Part shown: one piece after another, positions 19,386 to 28,827 of the stretch
Layout of the letters: each line of letters opens with the position of its first letter
Position numbering within the stretch: the first letter of the stretch is position 1
The notes under the pieces: model-generated
What the model was told of the DNA's origin: nothing
Databases searched by the model: none
What the model saw: the letters and a program-made list of their open reading frames with translations, nothing else
Program-made: the position numbers and the translations under genes
Source of the DNA: Photobacterium sp. DA100
GTDB taxonomy: Bacteria > Pseudomonadota > Gammaproteobacteria > Enterobacterales > Vibrionaceae
DNA: 64,000 nt
Assembly (NCBI RefSeq): GCF_029223585.1
Contig: NZ_CP119423.1
Span: forward strand, 2,542,001 to 2,606,000
Direction of reading: 5' to 3'

Positions 19386-20789
19386 ATGCAAAATCAATCA
19401 CAGAAAAGCTCAACGCTTTTTTCTCGCTTTACCCGTGAGTCGGGTTCACTCATGAACCTATCGATTCCAATCATTCTGACCCAGCTTGCCACCCAGGCGA
19501 TGGGATTTGTCGATACCACCATGGCCGGCCAAGTCAGCGCTGCCGATCTGGCTGCGATTGCCTTGGGTACCAGCCTTTGGTTGCCGGTCTCCCTGTTGCT
19601 TCGTGGCATCATCATGGCACTCACGCCGGTGGTTGCTTTTCACCGCGGTGCCAATGAACTCGATAAAGTACGTACCGAGTTCATCCAGATGCTCTGGGTC
19701 GCTGGCTCGGTCAGCAGCCTGCTGATTATCTACCTGACGCAAGGCGGCAATATACTCAGCACCATCGGTGTCGCCCCTGAAATCATCCCGATTGCCGGCG
19801 ACTACGTGTTGGCACTGGCTTTCGGTGTGCCGGGAATTGCCCTGTTCTATACCCTTAACGGTTTCTGTGAGGGGATGAACAACACCCGAGCCCCGATGCT
19901 GGTTTCGGTTATCGGTCTGCTGCTAAACATCCCGATCAACTACGTGCTGATTTACGGAAAGTTTGGCTTCCCGGCCCTTGGCGCAGTAGGCTGTGGCTGG
20001 GCAACCAGTGTCGTCTATTGGGTGATGTCCGGCTTGCTCTACTCTTACATCAAAGGGCATCACCATTATAAAAAGATCATTCACTTTGCGGATATCAAGC
20101 CGAGAGTCCTAGATGGCTTGCGCCTGCTCAAGCTGGGCGTGCCTATCGGAATGAACATCGCGGTGTGCGGCAGTATATTTGCCGTAATCGCCCTGCTGAT
20201 TGGCCGTATCGGTGCCGAAAATGTCGCAGCGGCACAAATTGCCCTGAACATTTCGAGCATGACCTATATGATCCCGATGAGTCTCTCTTTTGGTATCACT
20301 ATCCGTGTTGGCCATGCCCTGGGAGCCAAGAACGAACAGGGGGCCAAGGAGCGCAGCCTGTTCGGTATTGCCGTCGCCGGCCTGCTCTCTCTGATTTCCG
20401 TGGGCTTTTTCCTGCTGTTCCCTGATTGGATCATCCGCCTGTACACCACGGACCCGGCGGTCAGTGCAACCGCCGCTACGCTGCTGATTTATACCGCGGT
20501 ATACCAGTTTAGCGATGCACTGCAAACCTCCACCAATGGCGCCCTGCGGGGTTACAAAGATACCAAAGTGCCGATGATCCTGGCGATCACCGCCTACTGG
20601 GGCTTGGCGCTGCCTCTGGGCATGGTAATGGGGCTGACTGACAAGGTGGTACCGGCCATGGGCGAAACCGGCTTCTGGGTGGGAATTGTCACCGGCCTGA
20701 GCGTTGCGGCACTGTTTATGCTGCTGCGCCTGCGCTACGTGATCCGCCGCCGACCGGCTCTAGCTGTATCTCAATTGCAATCAGCATAA
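19386..20789 (+). CDS. MATE-family multidrug efflux pump, NorM-like
   Basis: 467 aa from the ATG at 19386; the frame is open back to 19191 but that part overlaps the MFS gene. There are twelve membrane helices. The N-terminal motif IILTQLATQAMGFVDTTMAGQVSAADLAAIALGTSLWLP matches the Vibrio NorM helix 1-2 region, and the repeat in the second half (LGVPIGMNIAVCGSIFAVIALLIGRIGAENVAAAQIALNIS) is the usual internal symmetry. NorM pumps export cationic drugs and fluoroquinolones with sodium or proton antiport. No strong ribosome binding site precedes the chosen ATG, and ATG 19452 is an alternative. Confidence 0.87.
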   Translation: MQNQSQKSSTLFSRFTRESGSLMNLSIPIILTQLATQAMGFVDTTMAGQVSAADLAAIALGTSLWLPVSLLLRGIIMALTPVVAFHRGANELDKVRTEFIQMLWVAGSVSSLLIIYLTQGGNILSTIGVAPEIIPIAGDYVLALAFGVPGIALFYTLNGFCEGMNNTRAPMLVSVIGLLLNIPINYVLIYGKFGFPALGAVGCGWATSVVYWVMSGLLYSYIKGHHHYKKIIHFADIKPRVLDGLRLLKLGVPIGMNIAVCGSIFAVIALLIGRIGAENVAAAQIALNISSMTYMIPMSLSFGITIRVGHALGAKNEQGAKERSLFGIAVAGLLSLISVGFFLLFPDWIIRLYTTDPAVSATAATLLIYTAVYQFSDALQTSTNGALRGYKDTKVPMILAITAYWGLALPLGMVMGLTDKVVPAMGETGFWVGIVTGLSVAALFMLLRLRYVIRRRPALAVSQLQSA

Positions 20790-20795
20790 TCCCCC

Positions 20796-20831
20796 CTCCC
20801 CGGCTCAGGCCATGCTTGCTGAGCCGGGGAG
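20796..20831 (+). terminator. GC-rich hairpin after the MATE gene
   Basis: CTCCCCGGCTCAG and CTGAGCCGGGGAG form a perfect 13-bp stem around a 10-base loop, six bases after the MATE stop. It is followed by GCGCGCCCC instead of a T run, so it may protect the 3' end or need Rho. Confidence 0.5.
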
Positions 20832-20907
20832 GCGCGCCCCCTGCGAAAAAGCACGATTTACACTCCTTTACTTCAATTGGCGTTCTATTACATTCTGCGC
20901 GTTAGAG

Positions 20908-20930
20908 TATAAGCTCAACGGGAGCTTATA
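20908..20930 (+). promoter_or_regulatory. Hairpin overlapping the ferric-reductase-like gene's ribosome binding site
   Basis: TATAAGCTC and GAGCTTATA pair perfectly around AACGG. The ribosome binding sequence GGGAG (20920-20924) lies partly in the loop and partly in the right arm, and the start codon is two bases beyond the stem. In mRNA the fold would limit access of ribosomes; as DNA it could instead be an operator. Confidence 0.5.
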
Positions 20931-20932
20931 TT

Positions 20933-22273
20933 ATGAAAAATCTCTATTTAACCTCGGTAGGTATTATCTTCCTATGTATCCTGATCTGGCTGCAAGCTGA
21001 GCCAGATTTGCTTAATAACTCCACGTTGATGCAATGGCGCAGCCCGCTGATCCAGATCACTGGGATTATCTCGACCCTACTCTTAACGCTGGTCATGATA
21101 CTCGCCTTGCGCCTGCCACAAATAGAGCGACTGACCGCAGGTCTTGATAAATCGTACCGCTTACATAAGTGGCTGGGTATTTACGCCGTCGTATTTGGAG
21201 CCATCCACTGGCTGCTTGCTATCGTTCCAAAGCAGTTGGTTCGCTATGGTGTGATGGAACGAGGAGCAAAACCAAACCTGACTATTGATCCTGATTCTTT
21301 CTACGCCACCATTCACAGCCTCCGCGGAGGGGCCGAATCCCTTGGTGAGTGGACGCTTTACCTGTTCATCGCCCTGATCTTGATTGCGCTATTTGCCCCA
21401 ATTAAATATCAGCGATTCAAGTTTATCCATAAACTGATGGCTATCACCTTTCTGTTTATTGCCTATCACTCGCTGGTATTACTGAAGCATGCCTACTGGG
21501 ATGACATAATCACCCCTATTGTTATTGGTACCGTCGTGATAGGTGTCTTCAGCGCGCTATTCAGCCTCTTCGGGCTGATTGGCAAACGTCAGCAATATCA
21601 AGGCACCGTAACAAGTATTCAATACGACGAGCAGAATAAAACCACGCTTATCGATATCGATGCCCCCAAGTGGCCCGGCCACACCTCAGGGCAGTTTGCT
21701 TTTTTAACCCTGGCCGGAGAAGAGCCGCACCCATTTACAATTACTGCAGCAGGCGGCAGCAAAGGCAATACTCAAAGAAATAGAACAAGTGTCCAATTCT
21801 TGGTGAAGGCCTTGGGTGATTTCACCTCAACAATTCACCAACGATTGGAAATAGGCAAGAAGGTAACTGTGGAAGGCCCCTATGGGCATTTTAATTTCAA
21901 TGACAACAAGCCACAAATCTGGGTTGCCGGAGGTATTGGTTGCGCGGCGTTCAAAGCAAGATTAGCGGAGTTGAAACAGCTCGACCGCCCTGAGCCGATA
22001 CTTTTCTATTACTGTACCGAGAATCCATCGCCACAGCTTATCCGGGATTTGGAATCGGCAACCTACGGGACCAATGTGGAGTTTCATGTTGTAGACAACC
22101 GCCTGCATGACTTCCTGACCATCGGTGATATCAAACGGCACAACGGGGACATATTGCATTCAAGTGTCTGGTTTTGCGGACCGACGACATTTAGCACGGC
22201 TATCCAGCAGCAGCTGAGAGATGAACACTTTGACATGCAGCACTTCCATACCGAACTATTTGATTTCCGCTAA
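20933..22273 (+). CDS. Ferric-reductase-like transmembrane flavoprotein
   Basis: 446 aa. The first half has about six membrane helices with histidines that could hold heme (HKWLGIYAVVFGAIHWLL, FKFIHKLMAITFLFIAYHSLVLLKHAYWD), the pattern of ferric-reductase or NADPH-oxidase-like domains. The second half is a ferredoxin-reductase-type module with FAD contact HPFTITAAGG, then GPYGHFNF and the NAD(P) site WVAGGIGCAAFKARL. It should pass electrons from NAD(P)H through FAD and heme across the inner membrane. The acceptor is unknown: iron, a quinone or a periplasmic partner are possible. The hairpin at its ribosome binding site suggests post-transcriptional control. Confidence 0.82.
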   Translation: MKNLYLTSVGIIFLCILIWLQAEPDLLNNSTLMQWRSPLIQITGIISTLLLTLVMILALRLPQIERLTAGLDKSYRLHKWLGIYAVVFGAIHWLLAIVPKQLVRYGVMERGAKPNLTIDPDSFYATIHSLRGGAESLGEWTLYLFIALILIALFAPIKYQRFKFIHKLMAITFLFIAYHSLVLLKHAYWDDIITPIVIGTVVIGVFSALFSLFGLIGKRQQYQGTVTSIQYDEQNKTTLIDIDAPKWPGHTSGQFAFLTLAGEEPHPFTITAAGGSKGNTQRNRTSVQFLVKALGDFTSTIHQRLEIGKKVTVEGPYGHFNFNDNKPQIWVAGGIGCAAFKARLAELKQLDRPEPILFYYCTENPSPQLIRDLESATYGTNVEFHVVDNRLHDFLTIGDIKRHNGDILHSSVWFCGPTTFSTAIQQQLRDEHFDMQHFHTELFDFR

Positions 22274-22295
22274 CTCGAATGGATTGCTCCCCCTG

Positions 22296-22754
22296 TTAAA
22301 TGAGGTATTTTTGCCAGTGCAGCAATCCTTTTTGCGCCCGTTGGTAATCATCGTAGCCGCATGACTTGTAGAGTCGTGTGGCTGCTATATTGTCACTGTC
22401 CACTTCCAGGGTGATCTTTAGGTACCCCTTACTCGCACAGTATTGTTCGACGCCCTGCAGCAGAGCGTGGCCAATACCCTTACCACGAAACGCCTTGGAA
22501 ACCATGAAGTCATGAATATTGAGTACTTTTTGCGCCCGGTAGGTAGAGTAAGACTCGAAGCAGACGGCAAAGCCGGCAGGTTCATTATCAACAAAGCAAA
22601 TGAATCCATGGAAATAAGGCAGTCGAAATAACTGTTTTACAACATGCGGCTTAATTTCTACTGAATTGGCCTTCGCATATTCAGCAAACAGTGCTTCAAA
22701 CTGTATACCTTGCTCACGGTTATCAACATCAATGTTTACTGTTACAGTGTTCAT
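22296..22754 (-). CDS. GNAT-family N-acetyltransferase
   Basis: 152 aa from the ATG at 22754, which follows GGAGAAAAGGAT; the upstream extension has no such site. The acetyl-CoA motif A is VSKAFRGKGIGHALLQGVEQYCASKG (about 87-112), followed by motif B ITLEVDSDNIAATRLYKSCGYDDYQ. The substrate is not evident. It is convergent with the ferric-reductase-like gene, with 22 bases between the stops. Confidence 0.85.
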   Translation of the reverse strand: MNTVTVNIDVDNREQGIQFEALFAEYAKANSVEIKPHVVKQLFRLPYFHGFICFVDNEPAGFAVCFESYSTYRAQKVLNIHDFMVSKAFRGKGIGHALLQGVEQYCASKGYLKITLEVDSDNIAATRLYKSCGYDDYQRAQKGLLHWQKYLI

Positions 22755-23055
22755 ATCCTTTTCTCCATAATTGCAAGGAAGCATACTATTCGGAAATATT
22801 TATTATCGTATCTTAACGCCGTTTGAAGTACCTTTTCCATTCAATAGTCATCATGAAAATCTAAGAGCCAACTTTTATTAATTGAACAGTTAATAAACTG
22901 AAAGCCAATCTATTCCACCATTTCTCGGCAAGCATTAAATTAGTGTAATAGCCTGTAATTTAATTCATTCGTTTAACACTCTAATCTTTAGCATGTCACA
23001 GAGAGCAACATATTAAATACTTTATCAAGTACAATCATTAGATTAAGGACAAGTC
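22755..23055. other. AT-rich divergent intergenic region
   Basis: 301 bp between the divergent acetyltransferase and the hypothetical gene at 23056. It is strongly AT-rich and should hold both promoters. I see no convincing operator, RNA or small gene. Confidence 0.5.
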
Positions 23056-23427
23056 ATGATTAAATTACCGAGTGAAACACTAGAGGTTCTTCAGGGCGTG
23101 GCAAGCCTAAAAGCAATTTACAATGACAAGGCTCAGCCTGGTACCGAGGTGTTTATGTACGATGGAACGCCTGAGCAGTGGACCAATACATATTCTGAAA
23201 TACAGGTTATTTACGCTGACAGGCTAGTATCAGTTACTGAAAAGAGCAATAAGCCCGGCCGGGGGCTTTTTACTATTGGCAAACATAGAAACTGGTATTA
23301 CAGCCATTCTTTATTTGCTACCCCTGAAGAGCTAGAAAATAAAATTTATGAACTACTTCGTTTTAGCCTCACCGGCAAAACAAGCCTAACCCAAAAAAGA
23401 AAGCAGGAAGATACAACGTCCGCTTAA
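23056..23427 (+). CDS. Hypothetical protein, 123 aa
   Basis: I do not recognise the family. The product is soluble with no signal peptide or membrane segment. It has a mixed alpha/beta look, with an aromatic stretch (KHRNWYYSHSLFATPEELENKIYELLRFSL) and a basic polar tail (TQKRKQEDTTSA). AAGGA precedes the ATG. It has its own strong terminator and is convergent with helD, so it is probably a single gene. Confidence 0.6.
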   Translation: MIKLPSETLEVLQGVASLKAIYNDKAQPGTEVFMYDGTPEQWTNTYSEIQVIYADRLVSVTEKSNKPGRGLFTIGKHRNWYYSHSLFATPEELENKIYELLRFSLTGKTSLTQKRKQEDTTSA

Positions 23428-23434
23428 ATAAAAA

Positions 23435-23477
23435 AGCAAGCTCGCTATTGAATAGCGAGCTTGCTGATATTTTTTTG
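23435..23477. terminator. Bidirectional terminator between the 123-aa gene and helD
   Basis: AGCAAGCTCGCTATT and AATAGCGAGCTTGCT form a 15-bp perfect stem with a one-base centre. A run of A precedes it and ATATTTTTTTGG follows, so it can work in both directions. Confidence 0.9.
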
Positions 23478-23494
23478 GGGGGCTGTATACGAAA

Positions 23495-25582
23495 TTACTT
23501 CTGCTTCGCTTTCACCCGCTTGATCTTGTTCATCACCGGGTAGCCGTCGTCAATCAGCTCATTGACGAATGTCGATGGCTTCTGCGGCTCGGCGCAGACC
23601 CAAACGTGCTTCTTGGCACGGGTCAGTGCGACGTAGAACAACCTGCGCTCTTCGGCATCGGTGAAACTTTCCCCGCGGGCCTGGAGGCAAGCGGCGAGGC
23701 CAGTATCGCGGTCTGGAGCCGGAAATACGCCTCGGTTCACATCTAAGATGAAGACAAAATCGGCTTCACGCCCCTTGCTGGCGTGGCAGGTCATGAAGTT
23801 AATGCCAAGGTGCGGCCACTTTTCCTGCCACTGCTTGAGCTTCTCCGGGCGCTGGTTGTTGTTGCGTCCCAGTAGCAAGGTGGTCACTTCGCCTTTTTGC
23901 TGCGAGGCCAGTTGGGCCAGCTCCTGGTCGATCAAGTCCTGGCACAGCAACGTTACGGCTTTGCGCTTTTGTTTCTTGAAGCTGGTGAGATCTTTTTTCA
24001 GCTGGTTCGGGTTCTGCTGGATAAACGCATTGGCCACTTCACCGATCATGCTATTGAAACGGTAGGTGGTATCCAGCTCGGTAATATGGCTGGCGCCAAA
24101 GCGCTGTTCAAAGCCAGTAGTCAGGTTCACATCGGCTCCGGCAAAGCGGTAGATAGCCTGCCAGTCATCCCCAACTGCAAACAAAGTTGGTCTTTGGTCC
24201 TTGTCACCCGCATGGCAGAGCGCTTCGATCAGGGCCAAACGGTGCGGCGAGATATCTTGGTACTCATCAACCATGACAAACGTCCACGGCGGGGTGAACT
24301 TGCCCTCTTTGACGTATTCGGTCGCCCTTTGGATCATGGTGTTGAAATCAATCTGCTTGTTGGCCTTCAGGTGCTGCTCGTAGGCGCGGTAGCATGGCCA
24401 CAGCAGCGCCAGCTCACTCTTCATCCGCGCCCGAGCAGATTCATTGTCATGCTTTTCGATACTCTCAACCAGCTGAGACTTGTTGGCTCCGCGCTGGCCA
24501 ATCAACTCGATATGACGCCATACCCAAGCTGCCAGTTGTTCACTCTTGGCCTGCTTTTCCATCGAATTGTCCGCTTTGAAGCCCGGAATGCGCCATTGGG
24601 TCAGGTGCTTCTGCCAGCGCTTGGCCGAAGCAGCGGTTTCCCATTGCTCGGTCAGCACTTGGGCAATCCACTTGGCGCGCTCTTTGTCGTCCAAAGTGAT
24701 CGGTGAGACACTTGGCATCTCGCTCTCGACCGCCTTGATGATTTGGGTGCCCAAACTATGGAAGGTCGCCACCTTGATGCGATCGCTGACTTTGGCCGCC
24801 AGTCGCTCGCTCATCTCCTCGGCGGCTTTGCGGCCAAACGCCAGCATCAGGATCTCTTCGGGCTGGCTCTGCTGGTTGGCAATCAGGTAGGCGGCGCGGG
24901 CAACCAATACGCTGGTTTTCCCCGTACCGGCGCCTGCAAGCACCAAGTTATGATCCTGATTAATCAACACGGCTTCGCGCTGGGAGGGGTTTAACGGCGA
25001 CGATTCAAACTTATCGAACCACGACGACCACTTATCAGTTTCTTTTTCCAGCCATTGGTTGTTGGCTTCTTCCACCCACTCTTCATTGCCCTCCAGCCAA
25101 GGTTCAACCTTCTCGAACGCCAGCGGGCGGAACGATGCCGCCAGCTCGCGGGTTAGACCGGTCGAGGCCAATGAGTTGTCAAGATAACGGTATAACTGAC
25201 GGTGGGAGGATTCACGAAGGTAGCCGTCGGCTTGGGCATAGCGATCAATACGTTCAAGCATCACTGGCAGCAGGTTATCGAGCTTTTCGACCCGGCCTTG
25301 CGCCCAGTTGCGGTAGGCTTCGAGCAACATATTGGCAAAGGCCTTACACTGCTGCCATGGCAGGCCATGTACCGTCCAGCAATACTCCTGATCCGCTGAG
25401 GTCAATTCAAAGCTGCCCCATAACACGCCGCGGTGAACGTCTATGGCCCCATCCCACTCATCAAAGGGAATTTCTTCTGTCTCTGTCTGGCTATCAAGCA
25501 CCAAACAATTATCACCAAGAGCAATACTGCAATAATCACCTTGGGCGAGCCATTGGGCCAACCACCCTGCTGTCAAACGCAT
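23495..25582 (-). CDS. helD: DNA helicase IV
   Basis: 695 aa from the internal ATG at 25582 (E. coli HelD is 684 aa). The N-terminal 190 residues are the HelD-specific domain. The UvrD/Rep-type core follows: SSPLNPSQREAVLINQDHNLVLAGAGTGKTSVLVARA (Q motif and Walker A), LAFGRKAAEEM (Ia), VMVDEYQDISP (Walker B), VGDDWQAIYRFAGAD (III), LDTTYRFNSMIGEVA (IV), FMTCHASKGREADFV (V) and EERRLFYVALTRAKKHVWV (VI). It unwinds DNA 3' to 5' with a minor role in recombination and repair. The gene stands alone. Confidence 0.93.
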   Translation of the reverse strand: MRLTAGWLAQWLAQGDYCSIALGDNCLVLDSQTETEEIPFDEWDGAIDVHRGVLWGSFELTSADQEYCWTVHGLPWQQCKAFANMLLEAYRNWAQGRVEKLDNLLPVMLERIDRYAQADGYLRESSHRQLYRYLDNSLASTGLTRELAASFRPLAFEKVEPWLEGNEEWVEEANNQWLEKETDKWSSWFDKFESSPLNPSQREAVLINQDHNLVLAGAGTGKTSVLVARAAYLIANQQSQPEEILMLAFGRKAAEEMSERLAAKVSDRIKVATFHSLGTQIIKAVESEMPSVSPITLDDKERAKWIAQVLTEQWETAASAKRWQKHLTQWRIPGFKADNSMEKQAKSEQLAAWVWRHIELIGQRGANKSQLVESIEKHDNESARARMKSELALLWPCYRAYEQHLKANKQIDFNTMIQRATEYVKEGKFTPPWTFVMVDEYQDISPHRLALIEALCHAGDKDQRPTLFAVGDDWQAIYRFAGADVNLTTGFEQRFGASHITELDTTYRFNSMIGEVANAFIQQNPNQLKKDLTSFKKQKRKAVTLLCQDLIDQELAQLASQQKGEVTTLLLGRNNNQRPEKLKQWQEKWPHLGINFMTCHASKGREADFVFILDVNRGVFPAPDRDTGLAACLQARGESFTDAEERRLFYVALTRAKKHVWVCAEPQKPSTFVNELIDDGYPVMNKIKRVKAKQK

Positions 25583-26047
25583 TCTGTCACCAACACTCAA
25601 CTTACTTCTGCTACGCTAGCTTTCGCGCTCGATATTGGCTCCTAACCCAAATGTTCTGGATAGATATCAACCAATAACGAGGAAACACTCTGTTCTTAGA
25701 GTATCAAGTTATATAGATATACCCTAGCGTCCAAAAAATCTTTTGCGTAAATTTTTTGCTAAATGATTAGGGAGAACCGGGCCATCCCGCTGGCATTTCC
25801 GGCAATGCGGGTAAAAATCACCCAGCGCAAGCTTTGGATATGTCGTTGTTATACATGAAAACCTGTTTTCCCTTGTAGGCATAGCCGGCAAACGCTCCGT
25901 CGGATCCGGCCCGGGGTCACGCCCGCGCAAAAAATAGCCTCGTAAGGTCAACACCCCCGGTAAAACTGCATTTTTTATAGGGATATATAACGCTTGCTAA
26001 CTGAAGTTTGCTATCTTTAGCGCTTCAATAGGAAGACCATAAAAACA
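25583..26047. other. Intergenic region between helD and yccS
   Basis: 465 bp between divergent genes. It contains an open frame on the minus strand (25954-25724, 76 aa, GTG start, one CXXC pair) that I could not match to anything and do not call as a gene. No clear operator or RNA is seen. Confidence 0.4.
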
Positions 26048-28246
26048 ATGACAACTAGCCGCTTACAATTAACTCTGCGTCGTTACTGGGCAAATGACCG
26101 GATAAACTACAGCATTCGTGTACTTATTGCCCTGGTTGGGGTTGCTCTGCCCTGCTGGTATCTGCAAGCAACCTCTGAAGTGACCCCGTTAGTCCTGGGC
26201 ATCATTGCCTCGGCGCTAGCCGAAACCGATGACAACCTGACCGGGCGGATCAAAGCACTGATCACCACCCTGCTTTGTTTCGTGCTTGCCGCCTTCTCGA
26301 TCGAACTCTTGTTTCCCTACCCTCCGCTGTTTGCGATCGGGCTTTTTACTTCAACCTTTGGCTTTATCATGCTGGGGGCGATGGGTGCCCGCTATGCCAG
26401 TATCGCCTTTGCTTCACTGCTACTGGCGGTCTATACCATGCTCGGGGCGGCACAAAGCCCGAACCTGTGGTACCAACCTATGCTGCTGCTCGGGGGCGCA
26501 ACCTGGTACGGACTACTGTCGCTAAGCTGGCAGGTACTTTGGCCAAACCAGCCGGTTCAGCAGAGCCTGTCGAAAGTCTTTACCGAACTGGCCTGCTACC
26601 TCGATAGCAAGAGCCAGCTGTTCGAGCCGGTAGCCGATTTAGTGCCCCAGCCACTGCGACTGCAAGCGGCCACCAAGAATGCCAAGGTGGTCAGCGCGCT
26701 AAACGATGCCAAGGCAACCTTGCTTCACCGCGCCCGGCGCGGACACCCGAATGAAACCGGAGATAAGTTCCTCAAGATCTATTTCTTGGTGCAGGATATC
26801 CATGAGCGGGCCAGCTCTTCCCACTACCGCTACCAGGATCTCGCCGCTGAATTCCAGCGCAGTGATGTGCTGTTTCGCTTCCAGCGGCTGCTGACCCGGC
26901 AGGCCAGTGCATGCCGGGAGATTGCCCATGCCCTAGCGATGGGAAAACCATACAGCCATGGGATTGAAAGCGTAAAAGCCCTGGATGAGCTGCAAGAGTC
27001 CCTGCTTTACCTGAAAAGCCAGAACGATCCCAAGCGCCGGGTGTATATCAATCAGCTCGAATACCTGTTCAACAACCTCGCCACGGTTGAACGCCAGTTG
27101 TCGAACGTCAGCAACCCTGATGTTTCGACCACCGACAATGCCCGTGACAACGAGTTGTCGGATACCGAGGCACGCAGCATGAAAGAGCGCTGGCAGCGGA
27201 TCCGCGCCCAGCTCGATCCTAGCTCGATGCTGTTCCGCCACGCGCTGCGCATGGCCATTGCCCTAACTGTAGGCTACGGGATTATTCTCGGGCTCGATTT
27301 GGAGCGAGGCTACTGGATTTTGCTGACCACTCTGTTTGTCTGTCAGCCTAACTACAGTGCGACCCGCCAGAGGCTGAAACAAAGGGTGATTGGCACCTTA
27401 GCCGGTTTGCTCATTGGGATGCCATTGTTGTATCTGTTCCCGGGACAAGAAGGGCAGCTGGTACTGATGGTCTTTACCGGCGTGATGTTCTTTGCCTTCC
27501 GTACCGCCAATTATGGCGTGGCGACCATGTTCATCACCTTGTTGGTGCTGTTCTGCTTCAACCAGCTTGGTGAAGGCTTTGCGGTCATTCTGCCTCGTCT
27601 GGGTGATACCCTGCTGGGCTGTTTGCTGGCGGTATTGGCGGTAAGCTTCATCTTGCCGGATTGGCAAGCCCGCCGTCTGCATAAAGTCATGGCATCAGCA
27701 ATCGAAACCAACCGAGACTATCTGGCGCAAATTATTGGCCAGTATCGAATTGGGAAGAAGGACAGCTTGAATTACCGCATTGCACGCCGGGATGCCCACA
27801 ATACCGATGCCCAGCTCAGTACGGCGATTAGTAACATGCTACTGGAACCCGGCCGCTACCGAATGGCAACGGATGAGAGCTTCCGCTTCCTGACACTCAA
27901 CCATGCCATGCTGAGCTATATTTCCGCTCTCGGTGCGCACCGTACCCAGCTAGAAGATGAAAGTACTCACCACTTGGTCTCGCAGGCCCACCGGCAGATC
28001 CACCAGCACTTAGATTGTCTGGCTGCGCAACTGGCAGGTAACCACTGCGCCCAGGCACCAGAGTCCGACAGCGAACTGGATCAGCGCCTATCACTGTGGC
28101 GGGATGAGGATTCGACATCGGCCCGCATGGTGCTGCAGCAATTGCACCTTATCCAGCGCATGCTGCCTGAGCTTCACTCGCTCGCCAACAAGTTGGCGGC
28201 ACGGACCAACGAGACAGCTCAGGTAAAAAATGAACAAGCCGCTTAA
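26048..28246 (+). CDS. yccS: YccS-type inner-membrane protein (FUSC family)
   Basis: 732 aa, close to E. coli YccS. Two clusters of six helices (about 20-165 and 395-545) flank a large cytoplasmic middle part, and a second cytoplasmic domain follows at the C-terminus. The family signatures WYLQATSEVTPLVLGIIASALAETDDNLTGR and RGYWILLTTLFVCQPNYSATRQRLKQRVIGTLAGLLIGMP are clear. The family is related to fusaric-acid resistance and aromatic acid efflux proteins, but no transported compound is established for YccS itself. It is a single gene with a strong terminator. Confidence 0.9.
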   Translation: MTTSRLQLTLRRYWANDRINYSIRVLIALVGVALPCWYLQATSEVTPLVLGIIASALAETDDNLTGRIKALITTLLCFVLAAFSIELLFPYPPLFAIGLFTSTFGFIMLGAMGARYASIAFASLLLAVYTMLGAAQSPNLWYQPMLLLGGATWYGLLSLSWQVLWPNQPVQQSLSKVFTELACYLDSKSQLFEPVADLVPQPLRLQAATKNAKVVSALNDAKATLLHRARRGHPNETGDKFLKIYFLVQDIHERASSSHYRYQDLAAEFQRSDVLFRFQRLLTRQASACREIAHALAMGKPYSHGIESVKALDELQESLLYLKSQNDPKRRVYINQLEYLFNNLATVERQLSNVSNPDVSTTDNARDNELSDTEARSMKERWQRIRAQLDPSSMLFRHALRMAIALTVGYGIILGLDLERGYWILLTTLFVCQPNYSATRQRLKQRVIGTLAGLLIGMPLLYLFPGQEGQLVLMVFTGVMFFAFRTANYGVATMFITLLVLFCFNQLGEGFAVILPRLGDTLLGCLLAVLAVSFILPDWQARRLHKVMASAIETNRDYLAQIIGQYRIGKKDSLNYRIARRDAHNTDAQLSTAISNMLLEPGRYRMATDESFRFLTLNHAMLSYISALGAHRTQLEDESTHHLVSQAHRQIHQHLDCLAAQLAGNHCAQAPESDSELDQRLSLWRDEDSTSARMVLQQLHLIQRMLPELHSLANKLAARTNETAQVKNEQAA

Positions 28247-28273
28247 CTGATATTGGTAGGTAACTATCAATAG

Positions 28274-28310
28274 CGCCATTACAAGCCGCTAGCGCTTGTA
28301 ATGGCGTTTT
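28274..28310 (+). terminator. Rho-independent terminator after yccS
   Basis: CGCCATTACAAGC and GCTTGTAATGGCG form a 13-bp stem around GCTAGCG-type loop bases and are followed by TTTTCGTT. Confidence 0.85.
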
Positions 28311-28346
28311 CGTTGGAGAAGTAAGGAGTCGCAATGCTTTAACAGC

Positions 28347-28739
28347 CTATTCTTTGTCAAAGCTATCGACGACGATAGCCCCCATCGAAGCCGGCATGGC
28401 GATAACGATTATGCGCTTGAACGAAGTCAGCGGATCGGAGAGCAAGGGTAATTTATCCAACGCCAGTAGGATAAGAGAAACAACCACCGCCGTGATCAGA
28501 TAGGCAATGACAATACGAAAAACAAAGCCGGCAAGCCGGTGCTGGATATTTTTCTGAAACACACTTTCGTAGGTGAAGACACCCAGGAAAAAAACCGCGA
28601 GGCAGAACAGCATAACCAAGTTAGGGAGAGGTAAGGTTTCCCCTAGCCGCCAAGCTTCCTCGGAAAACGAGATAGGGACAGCAAGGGCAAATGCGCCAAC
28701 ACACACTTGACTTGCGTCCTCCATATTAAAATTCAACAT
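28347..28739 (-). CDS. DUF2391-type integral membrane protein
   Basis: 130 aa from the ATG at 28739 (a TTG at 28754 would add five residues). Four membrane helices are visible, with the conserved opening MEDASQVCVGAFALAVPISFSEEAWRLGETLPLPNL and the closing PASMGAIVVDSFDKE. It belongs to a small family of inner-membrane proteins known only as DUF2391 (TIGR02587). Function is unknown. It is convergent with yccS and followed upstream by the RidA gene on the same strand. Confidence 0.75.
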   Translation of the reverse strand: MLNFNMEDASQVCVGAFALAVPISFSEEAWRLGETLPLPNLVMLFCLAVFFLGVFTYESVFQKNIQHRLAGFVFRIVIAYLITAVVVSLILLALDKLPLLSDPLTSFKRIIVIAMPASMGAIVVDSFDKE

Positions 28740-28827
28740 GATGTTATCCAGCAAAAATACCGTACAACACCATCATGGCCCATTACATAACAAAAAGATA
28801 AATTTGTTTTAGGACCATGCCATAGAA

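Noticed and set aside
20796..20831. Hairpin after the MATE gene as a riboswitch for the next gene
   Set aside because: It is a simple GC-rich stem six bases after a stop codon with no conserved aptamer-like features.
25724..25954. 76-aa minus-strand open frame between helD and yccS
   Set aside because: GTG start with no clear family, only one CXXC pair and no neighbouring support; not called as a gene.
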